Shown here piece after piece: positions 1 to 9,593 of a stretch of 64,000 nt of DNA. Origin of the DNA: Xylaria sp. FL1777 (Eukaryota; Ascomycota; Sordariomycetes; Xylariales; Xylariaceae); NCBI GenBank assembly GCA_022578965.1, contig MU400644.1:44676-108675 (forward strand), written 5' to 3'. Below the pieces are notes generated by a model. The model was not told the DNA's origin, did not search any database, and saw only the letters and a program-made list of their open reading frames with translations. Each line of letters opens with the position of its first letter. Position 1 is the first letter of the stretch. A program made the position numbers and the translations under genes.

Positions 1-2
1 TT

Positions 3-254
3 TGGAACGGTCCTCTTCTCGTTGCCGGAGGATATACGCCTGCGGAGGCACAGAAACTTGTCGATGAATATCTGGACAAGGATATCGTGGTTATTTTTGG
101 GAGACACTTCATTTCGAACCCAGATCTGGTTCATAGAATCAAAGAGGGTCTCGAACTTAGTCTATACGATCGCGAGACATTCTATACTAACTCACCTGTG
201 GGTTACGTGGATTATCCGTTCAGCGCAAGTTATTTGGCAAACCAAATTGCCTAG
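3..254 (+). CDS. Old Yellow Enzyme family NADH:flavin oxidoreductase, 3' end only
   Basis: The window opens inside an exon read in frame 3, giving 83 residues and a TAG at 252-254. The residues match the C-terminus of fungal OYE-like NADPH dehydrogenases: a segment GGYTPAEA, then FGRHFISNPDLV, then YDRETFYT and GYVDYPF, in the usual order and spacing. In this family these lie at the end of the FMN-binding TIM barrel; the Gly-Arg before the 'NPDL' segment contacts the FMN phosphate. The enzymes reduce activated alkenes with NAD(P)H. The N-terminal three quarters, including the catalytic His/Asn and Tyr, lie upstream, so substrate class cannot be judged. There is no initiator codon in the window. 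Confidence 0.9.
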   Translation, partial: WNGPLLVAGGYTPAEAQKLVDEYLDKDIVVIFGRHFISNPDLVHRIKEGLELSLYDRETFYTNSPVGYVDYPFSASYLANQIA

Positions 255-1390
255 GTCTTCTCGACTCAAGGTACACGCTCATTGGAGATATTTACCTTGC
301 CATAGCTAAATATTGCTGAATCTCAACGTATCCTTGTTTGCCAAGAACTATTATATTAGGGTTTTGCAATGGCCTCATCGCTCCGTGGAGACTCACTACT
401 TTTTAAGAGCCTCTATCTACTAGAACATGTTGGGTCCTGCTCAATGCAGAGGTGAGGGATGGATAAGTATGACTTTAATTATATCAATATAACAAGGGCT
501 GGTGCCAGGGCTTGGAACCGAGTTATTGACTCTATTCTGAATACAATAATCTGTTATGGCTGCAAAAGTCCATGCCTCCCATAAGGGCTTGCGCCGAGCA
601 TGGTGGAGCAGATGAAGTTAGATGTATGTATTTTCTGAATTTCGCATGTTTAGTAAGGAAGGAAAAGCTCTCGAACGCTTTGATTTGGGTAAACGGGGCC
701 TAGTTATTCTTGTTCGAACCTTATCTCAATTCTTGATCTCCATGGAGAAACCCATCCAATACAGAACCCGATGGGCATTTCAGCGAAGTTGTTTATAGTA
801 TATCAAGTATAATTTAATCGTAGTGTACCGGTTTAGGTGAGACGCTATACTAGCGTCTGAGGCGAGACAAACGACTATCAGTAATGGATTTGCTGATAAT
901 AAGCGTATCACAAGTTCTTGAGCCTGGTTTCAGTTCTCATCAACATTTCCACTATTCGTTACACAGATAGTGCATGCTATCCTTTACTAGAGAAAAAATC
1001 GGCTGGTCCTTGCCAAATAATGACCCTTGACGCCGATACCATACTCCGTTTTGACCCGCCTTTTATAAACCAAGACGGACCCTCTTCCCACCACTGTTAG
1101 CCTTACCATCCCTCTTCCGTTTCCCCCCTACCGATAATACAGTCGTTTGGTTTGTTGATGTCTTCTTTCGAAGGACACATGATCTGGACAGATAGTCTAG
1201 CGAGGAGGCATTGTTTATCTCCTGTAATCGTACTTTTCGTTCTTCAACTCGAAGAGCCCACAATAGTGTGAGCAGTACCTCTCGGGACGGTAAGCTGGTG
1301 CCATCTGGCCACAACAGCGGTCCACGACTCTGATCACCCTTGATACCCGGGGATCCATTTGCCAGCTCATCGACCCGATCATCGCGTCCC
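255..1390. other. Convergent intergenic region between OYE 3' end and hacA 3' end
   Basis: No gene is recognised. The part from 1063 to 1390 is the antisense-strand continuation of the unspliced hacA reading frame and probably hacA 3' UTR. The rest is moderately AT-rich with only short ORFs. Confidence 0.5.
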
Positions 1391-2780
1391 TCAGACACCA
1401 ACCGCAAGAACTCCATCGTCGCATCCATGAGTGGACGCGCCAGGATGGGGCTGCTGGTTAAAAGTTTCTGTAGAGACTTGATTCTCAAAGTCGAAGAAGC
1501 TGAAAGTGGAGTCGGAATCTTGAATGATCGGGTCGTGGACTGCGATCGCGCCGGGTGCTGCGCCGCTGACATCGTCGCTGAGGAACTGATTGATGTCAAA
1601 TTCCGGAAGTTCGGGGGTAACGTCACTAGCCAAATGATTGTACTCAAAACTGATGGGGTCGGTTGAAGGACTAAGTTGGCCTTGAGAGCCCCAGTTATCA
1701 ATGTCAGAGGTTGGCAACAGGCTGAAATCAGCACCGAAGAGACCATCAGTAACGTTTGAAATTGGAGCAGTGGTAAGATTTGGGTACTGGCCGCCCACGA
1801 CGGCGGCATTCCGACTGACGGACACTGCAGGTCGCACAACACCGCTGCTGGATGTTGTGTCACGTCAGAAGGAGTAGCCGCGATCGAGGGAGTCGTATCA
1901 GTTTCCGTCTCAGCCGTTGATGCGGTTGATGCCGTTTTTAGGTCGGAGTCGGCAATGGGGTTAAGCTCCGGAGAGATGGAGGCGGGATCTACAGTGCCAT
2001 CTACGGTCCCATCCTGTTCCGGGGGGATGAGAATGAAGTCCTCAATCATACCGGGGTGGGCTTGATCGGCACCATTTGTAGATTGTTGGAATAGGGGTTG
2101 CGATAGGGTGAGGGGAGAGGGCTGTAGAACATCAAGAGGCGAGGAACTGCGGCTAACAACGCCAGCGCTCCTCCGCAGCTTGGCTAGCTCCTCCATCAAG
2201 GCTAGGTTTTGTTTCTGTTGGTTGTGCAGGGCGGACTCAAGAGCGGCGTTGCGCTGCTCGAGGGCCTCGACTTCTTGTCGCTTACGCTCTCGCGAGGATT
2301 GGGCGGCACGACGGTTTCTTAGGACTCTCTCGACACGTCGTTGTTCTTTCTCATCCTCGGTCTTGGCTCGTTTCCTGATACGATAAGGGTCAATATGCGA
2401 CTTGGGGGGAGCGATTGGGTGGATGGTCAGCTGGTTTACCTCGGGGGCAGATTAGTCTTGGGCTCGGGAAGGACCTGGCCCCAGGACTTGCGCTTTTTGG
2501 CGGGCTTTTTCTCGCCGTCGGCGACCGGTGTGGTTGCCGGGGTCGAGGCTGGGGCCGGAGTCGAGCCATTCGGCATGCTTTCATCGCCGACATACGACTC
2601 GGGAGTCATGACGCTGTCCGCAGGGTCGATCGTTGTGGCCGGGGTAGCGGCGGCGAAGAGGGACGGGTACAGCTCGCCGCCGGGTGTCGACAGGAAGGAC
2701 TCGGCCGGCGATGCTTCGAATTTGACCTGAGGTGTCGGAGTCGACAACTGCGACACTCGCTGGTCTTCCCATGTAGCCAT
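1391..2780 (-). CDS. hacA: bZIP transcription factor HacA, unfolded protein response regulator
   Basis: Exon 1 is 2780-2440 and exon 2 is 2374-1391, with a 65-nt spliceosomal intron at 2439-2375. The first in-frame ATG is at 2780; its product begins MATWEDQRVSQ. The conserved HacA block KKRKSWGQVLPEPKTNLPPR is followed across the intron by KRAKTEDEKEQRR and the basic region NRRAAQSSRERKR (N-x7-R), then a leucine zipper to about residue 180. Downstream the reading frame must change by +2 near 1805-1824. This fits removal of the roughly 20-nt IRE1-type intron after the CTGCAG palindrome. The joined frame then runs to a stop at 1391, giving 434 aa. The C-terminal part is acidic and Ser/Thr-rich, suiting an activation domain. 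HacA activates ER chaperone, secretion and ERAD genes after Ire1-mediated cytoplasmic mRNA splicing. Confidence 0.93.
1805..1824 (-). promoter_or_regulatory. Candidate non-spliceosomal IRE1 intron of hacA mRNA
   Basis: The bZIP-bearing frame and the frame encoding the acidic C-terminus differ by a length congruent to 2 mod 3, which a 20-nt excision satisfies. The 5' edge falls just after CTGCAG and the 3' edge in GCC/GCCG. Removal joins ...DLQ to AVVGGQYPN. Exact boundaries are uncertain by a few bases because the flanks are similar. There is no GT-AG consensus, as expected for Ire1/tRNA-ligase splicing known for fungal hacA/HAC1. Confidence 0.75.
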
Positions 2781-5700
2781 CTTGGTTGGCTGGGGGGGAG
2801 GAAGTTTAGTTCTGTGTTGTGTTGATGTATTAGGTTGTAGTGTGACTAGTAATCCCACAGCAACCTTCAAACCCGAAAAATAGCGACGACTAGTGGATAG
2901 TCTTTGGCGTTGTAGAATGGACGTGTCGGGCAATTGATCCGAGTCCGGTAGTGGATTGGAGTAACAATGTTTGATGATAGCAACAAAGACAAAGATGCTG
3001 TTCTACTTCCTCACTACATGAAATACCATGGGTTTCATGGCTGCCTAGACATTGCAAGAGAGGAGATAGGCTCTGACTCAAACTCAATGCGTCGCACGAA
3101 CAAGACTATGACAAGCCCATGACCTCTAGTGCACTCTGTCTAGTGTGCTCTGTAGGAGCGAGAATGGTGTGTCTGCGTGAGCGAGGGCGATGTGGTGTGT
3201 GAGTGGTCCGGGTGGGGACAAGGCAACGACTGTGGTGGTTGAGGACAGAGTGTCCTTTGCCAAGTCTCCTCTCCTGTGTTTTCTTGCCATCCAGGTTGCC
3301 AGAGACGAGGGGAGCCCAACTCCTTTATGTTCAACGTGGCCACTTAAGCGGCACCCCCTAAAGCGCCTTATGTCAGCAGGTCTGAGACAGCCAGGCCTGC
3401 CAGGGAAAAGTCAGCCACTGTCGGACCCCACAATGCCCTGCCCATGGTGTAGCATGGGTTGGCACTGTTCCCCCTGAACTCTGCCCTGATGAGCGGGGCT
3501 GGATCAGGAGGAATGCCTGCTAAAAGGGGGTGGGTGGCCGCGTTGCCTTTTTTATTGGAGGGACGCAATGATACCCGCGTGTGTAGTACCTATCTAAGGT
3601 ACCTGTGCACGTCATAATGTCTGGATACAGTCGGTACCCTAGTTAGGTTAGGTACCTGGAGCTTACCTGTGGACAGGGCACATACCTCAAGTACACATCT
3701 ACCTACCTGTACCAGTAAGTACGTAGTACGTATACTGGCAGTGGAACGATGGCCCCGAGCATCCGATTTTCCTACATGTACCTACCTACATCGGTACGTC
3801 CTGATTGGACAATGTAGGGTAGCCATTACACCTTCTACAGCACAGTAGGCCCGGCTACAGCGGACATGTCTAACATACCACCCAACAAAGCAACGGCATA
3901 TCAATGCCCTACTACTAGTACCGAGAGTGTACAGTACCTACGCAGAGGTAGGCTGGAAATAGTATACATGTGGACCAGATGAGAAGAGGCAAGTGGATAT
4001 CTTCGTAACCATGAAGCCACCAGTGTACATGTAATCTCTACAATACACCGTATGCAACTTGCATTTTCCGCTTTAGACATTTGTTGCGCATACCCATGGC
4101 GAGTCGAGACCGAGCTGCCTACAAACGTGTAATATATTAGTGACGGACACGCGTGCCATTCCTCGGCGACCCACGACCTAGACCAGAGGCAGAGAGAAAG
4201 AGGGAGGGAGGATGTAATTCGAAACCAACATGTGAAGAGAGGCGTCAACAGCACTTACGCCAGTGTTGGTTCAAAAGAGGAAATTGATAAGGTGTGCCCT
4301 CTTGTATGGACGTAGGTAGTAGGATACGGTACCCCATACGATATAGTTATTATTAGTATTCCCGTTAGTGGGTAGTGTTAGCAAACAGCGAGATCAGCCA
4401 CGGGCGCCGCTCGCTTGCATCTCGTCTTACGCTGTTGTGCAGTAGTGTAGTGTAGAGGGTGTAGAGGACCTAACGTATCTACACTGGTTTGATGGAACTT
4501 GAGTCTGGAAACACCACATACACCACAGGTCCGGTCCCATACAGGTAACTTGTGTCTGACGTGTTCCGGGACGTATGATAATCGTATGTGATAGGTAGAC
4601 TGTCTACCTACTTACATCATAACTGTATTGTATTTCGCATTACTATTCTGCTATTCCTCTGGTGTGTCTACCCCCACCTTCACTACAGAAGGTCTGTGTC
4701 TAGGCTCGGCAGTACTTAGTAAAATAACTATTGCAGCTAGTGGCCAAGCAATGTCTCTTGCCCACCAATGAAGTTTGGAAAGTGGTAACGCAATATCTCC
4801 GAGCATGCATTTGATTGTTTCTTTAGTCGGACGAATAGCCTGTATTCCGGATTAACATGGCGACCAGCACGGAGCGAGACTCAGGATTGACTACCGGTAT
4901 ACCCAGGCTAGATGTCCGAAGAGCCGTTTCTCGCTTTTTTTTTTTTTTTTGGAAATATTTCATAAGACAGTCACTTAGTATGAATAACGAAAACGTAGAA
5001 GCAGCAGATTATTGCTCCTCAGGAGTCAACCAGATTTCGTCATGGATACCATTTATTGATCTAGAACGTCCATGACCTCGGTCCATTGATGTGTTTGTAT
5101 ACTATACTATGGTTTTTGCTTCTCTTCCGTACAAGATAGCGGCATCAAGTTTGACCATTAATCTGGCGGTCCTAGTTTTGTGTCAAAAGGTTAGCCGGTC
5201 CTCGCCGATCTACCCACTATGAGAGCTACTGAGCAAGGGCAAATGGATAGAATCTTCTCGAGACATAAATAGCAGATAGTTTTAACATCCTAAGACTTCT
5301 TATTAGGGATGGCCTGCATACCCGACTTATCAAGTATTAGACCCACCAAAAATATTATATATCCAACGGTAGTGATGCTCCGTTCCTGAACCATCTTCGT
5401 TCACCGTAGGACTCGTCCTCGCTGACTTCCATAGCTACTCGTACGCTGACGTGCTTGGTCCTTCTAAGCCTCCTCAGGCTTGGGGTACTCACCGCGTGTA
5501 AGTAGGCTACCTAACCTTGCGTAGTATGGCAGTGTAGTCCCACCGTCAGCACATATCTCACTTCTCCGCGTTCTCCCTTGGATAAGTCTTGCGATGTTGT
5601 CTTGGGTTTATTGAGGATCTGCCTAGGTTAGGTTCATGAGCCTCTACAGTCTTGCCATGTTCCAAACATGCTACATGGTCGTTCTACCTCACCTTGCATT

Positions 5701-7406
5701 CAATTGTCACGCACATACGTAGTGTAAGAACAGCCACCGTAAATGGATAATATCGACGGTAGTGCAGTGTAGGATAGGGAAGGCCCGAAATTCCCGTCGG
5801 ACCTCGACATTTCGCGCCTAGCCCTCCCCGCGTATCCGACCAGAATCCCACGATACCCTTGGCTGGGTGTAACGGTCCAACGCTGAATTTAGAAGGACTG
5901 ACGAGACTCGACCCGTGCCCAGGAATCCGAAGGACCAGACAGAGTACTGTATGGAATCATGAATACAAGCATGAATACAAGCTGCAGTACCTACCTATAG
6001 TTACGTATTGAAACACCCTCGGACGGGCAAGACAGACACATGTGTGATGCTGAACATGACCCGGACCATCTATCCAGTACATTCTAACCTAGACCCAGCT
6101 GCTCTTCGCAATATTGTAGTAACATTTTTAATTAAAAGGGCGGCATACTAAAAGATCGACCAGTCTCGGTTCTTCCGTTACGCCCCCCCACAAATCCAAC
6201 TCTTTCGATGTCAAACATCTCAGAGACGGGTCTTACATATACGAACAAACCCCTTGTTTCAGTGTCATATTGTTTTGTATACTATCTTATCCCACCGTGT
6301 TCTCGTTCGAGCACGCGGTCGGCATCCGATGACGCGGAACTGCGTTGAAGACGATGGAATGCTTGAGGCCTGAAAACTGGTTATGTGTTGCATTACCAAC
6401 TACTTAATTCTCGAACCAACTCCAACATACACTATCAAAGGTCCCACGATTGCATACCTGTAGTATGTAGGTAAGTTATAACCCGTACACTAACTAGAGG
6501 GCGTCCAAGTTCCCCATGCGTCCTTTCCATATGCCATCGACTTCGCTCGCCACCCAACCCCCATAATAGTCGCCCGGCTATGGCTCGACCTTGTTATCAT
6601 CCAGAAAGCAGTCCCGTAGATCAGTTGTACGTAGAGCGGCGTGCACTCTTTGAGAGCCGCAAATGGCTCGGCAGGGTTGTAGGACTACACTATATGCGAC
6701 CCCAGGCAACACAGTCCATTTCATCAGGGGTGGAATAGAATGGTGCACTTACATAGCCTATCCTTTCCACTCGCAAAGAACACGGTAAGCGATGTTGTTC
6801 CTCCAGAGAATCCATAATTGCGCTCAGCCTCTAGGATCAACCAAAAACCACTCACTCACAAAAAAGACGCCGTTGTCTTTATTATTTGCGTCCGGCTTTT
6901 TCTTTCTTTTTGATAATGATGATGATGACTAGAAAGCATGAGCACTCAGTTTTTGCCGATGAATAAATCAAATCACAGCTAGGTAGGTAAGTAGGTAGTT
7001 TATCTCGGACTCTGTGTGCTAGACTACCTACCACCTAAGGCGGGGCTTTTCCCCGCCAATAGCGAGACATGCCACCGAACTATAGTACCTAACCTCTAGG
7101 GACCTACCTACCAACAGCATACTACCTACCTCTGCCCAGTAGTAGGTAGGTAGTATAGCCTCGCATCGACAAAGCATTCCATCTTCATCCATCCTCTCCT
7201 CTCAATAACGACCGAATCCTGCAAAGGTCCGATAGATAACCAACAACCTCCGACAACCTCAATAGACAGACATCCTCTACCATCCCGACTTCCCAGTGCT
7301 CCAGTGCTGCAATACACAGACGCTTCCCTCTTCAACTTCTCCGCAGAACCTTCGCCAACCGAGACCCGATCTCGCCACCAACGCGACAATAGACCTCGTT
7401 TTCGCC
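2781..7406. other. Long non-coding region between divergent hacA and the ESCRT-III gene
   Basis: This 4.6 kb holds the two divergent promoters and no credible gene; all ORFs are short and lack family features. It contains many copies of a TACCTAC / GTAGGTA core (dense at 3570-3830 and 6970-7160), an 18-T homopolymer near 4936, and a 12-bp direct repeat (CATGAATACAAG twice) around 5958-5981. The proximal hacA leader (2781 to about 3090) is pyrimidine/purine-rich and probably transcribed. Confidence 0.5.
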
Positions 7407-8198
7407 ATGTCGAACCGACAACTCGCCCGCGACATGCAAGTCGAATTCCAAGCCCGCGTACGCGCGCCCCTCCATTTCCCCATTCATATATGACCTCAGC
7501 TCAGCTGCTAACACCTGCCTCTACTAGTTCCAAGCGAAGCAAGCCCGTCGCGAAGCCCAGAAAGCCGCAAAGCAAGACCCGCTTCTCAAGAAGCAGATTC
7601 AGGATCTGCTGAAGAAAGGCGATACCGCCAAAGCCTACCAGAAGGCCAAGATGCTGCTGTCGAAGCAGGCCCTGGCGCAGCAGATGGACCAGATGGCCGA
7701 CATGGCCGAGTTGAGCGTCGCCCAGATCCAGGCCAATAACAGCATGAACCGGATGACGCATATGATGGGCCAGTCTTCGCGGACCATGAATGCCGCCCAG
7801 AGGAATATGAACCCGGAGCGGGTATGTTTTGCTTCTCCTCTCTTCTAACGATGATGATTACGCCCTGTCGTCATGTCGGCAAGCGCAAGTGCTAATGCGA
7901 AGTGCTATGTCGTCAGACACTCTTGACTCTCGAGCAGTTCAAGCAACAGAACGAGGAGTACGCCGTCAACAACGGCATATACCAAGACGCTATCTCCCAG
8001 ACTACGTCGCAGCAGGTGTCGGAAGACGCCGTGCACGAACTGCTCGGCAAACTCGCCGATGACGCCGGCGTCCAACTCAACACCGAGCTCAACTCAGCCC
8101 AGCCCTCCAAGGTCGATCCCACCCCAGCCCAGACGAACGAACCCACAGCCGAGGAAGAAGATGCTCTACAACAGCGGCTGCGAGCCCTCAGGGCTTAG
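7407..8198 (+). CDS. ESCRT-III subunit of the Snf7 superfamily, CHMP2/Vps2-like
   Basis: Exons 7407-7457, 7528-7821 and 7917-8198 give 208 aa. Introns of 70 and 95 nt have GT-AG ends, and the first has a GCTAAC branch site. The chain is a basic, helical N-terminal half (KQARREAQKAAKQ) followed by an acidic C-terminal half, the ESCRT-III plan. The middle segment around NNSMNRM and MNPERTLLTLEQF resembles the corresponding part of CHMP2B. The C-terminus EDALQQRLRALRA is a MIM1-like helix, which in Vps2/CHMP proteins binds the Vps4 MIT domain. Expected role: polymer capping and Vps4 recruitment on endosomal membrane during multivesicular body sorting. It is clearly diverged from canonical Vps2 at the N-terminus, so CHMP1/Did2-like is a possible alternative. 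The exon 1/exon 2 join repeats FQA, from the DNA repeat TTCCAAGC on each side of the intron. Confidence 0.8.
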
Positions 8199-9593
8199 AG
8201 AGCCTCGGATGAAGACTACAACGATCGCGACGGGTTCGGGAACGAGGGACATGGAATGGCAATGGCAAGCTTGTAGCTCTGGCAAACAAGAGCGATGGAA
8301 GCCACGGACAGTAGGGCTATGAGGTACCATAGCCTTTAGATTTCGGTTGAGTCATTTCATGACAATGGGTTTGTTTGGCGTTGGGGCCGATGGAGTGGTT
8401 AATTTTGTCTTATACGGCGTTCTAATGTCCAGAAGGGTGGGTAGCATATCGTAAATAGCACGGGGTTATACAGGTATCAACGAGCGATATACGTCCTTCC
8501 TCACGACTTTCCGAAGGGTTTGCAATATGCTACAGGGTCACGTCCGACGAGGCTAAACGAGAACGTTCACATCCATTTCAGGAGGCTAACAAATGGCCCA
8601 GCGAGAAAGTTCTCAATCGATGGGTTCAAGGAGCTACTCTATCTGTGTCCCATGTGGTTCCGACGCACGCCACCGCACAACCCCTGGGCGATCCCTTGTA
8701 TTAATTATGACACAACACACTACTTCGGTCATCTTGCGACTACGGTGCTTGTCTTACCTTTGTGCGATCAATTATTACTGAATCCATCCTATAATTTTGT
8801 GCTCGACCTTTAGATCGTCAGCAGTATAAATTATTTGCCTCCTGTGATCATCTTGGTTTTAAACACCACGATATTCCAGTATCACTTTAACCTATTACGA
8901 ATGCAGCTACTTATGAGAATCCGCAAATTAAGTTGTGGCCAAGGGATATGAGTCCCTTTACCGAAATATCTCGATCACCTTCAACCACACTCTACCCCTC
9001 CATGGGACATTTACTAAAAGACACGATTCCTCAAATGCAAGTAGTAACACTTACAGCATAATAAAACGCTCATCTAGAATGGTAAGAGAGGTGACCAGTT
9101 ATAAGGCGATATGATAGTGATTATCCAGAATTAAACATTCGAACATCTGGTACCTTACAATCTATATACAGTTATCATTAACAGTAGATCACAGACTCTC
9201 TTCACGTTTGCATTTCGAAGCCAACTTTGACGGCTTAGCACCTTACAAAGTGTTAAGCTAGTGATACAGGTTAGTTAGAAGAATTAGTCACTTGCAACTC
9301 AAACAGATTTTGGGGTTCATTACAATCTTATGCTTAAGTTCTGTAGTGTACAGTAACCTATATTTAGACAAATGCTTGGCAAAACCAGGTTCTTTCTAAT
9401 CTGGCTGCCTGTTACCGTCGAATCACTGGCATGTCAGTAATCCATTCGCCAATCATTCCTTTTTCTTTTTCTTTTATCAACATGAATGCAAGTGACATAC
9501 TTCATCCGACAAAATCTATTGTTCTTCAATCGCCCAGGATCCGTTGAAACCAGCCGGAGAAAATCACATTGCCGCGAGTAAGCAGACTTCGTA
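8199..9593. other. Intergenic region, ESCRT-III gene to DUF726 gene
   Basis: Presumed 3' UTR followed by AT-richer DNA. Short ORFs here have no recognisable features. The last 150 bases form the promoter and leader of the downstream gene. Confidence 0.4.

Noticed and set aside
1063..1390. Extension of hacA to the distal stop at 1063 as the functional protein
   Set aside because: This belongs to the unspliced frame; the frame after the IRE1-type intron ends at 1391 with the acidic tail expected of active HacA.
4857..5075. 72-codon ORF spanning a poly-T run
   Set aside because: The frame depends on an 18-T homopolymer translating to polyphenylalanine; no conserved features.
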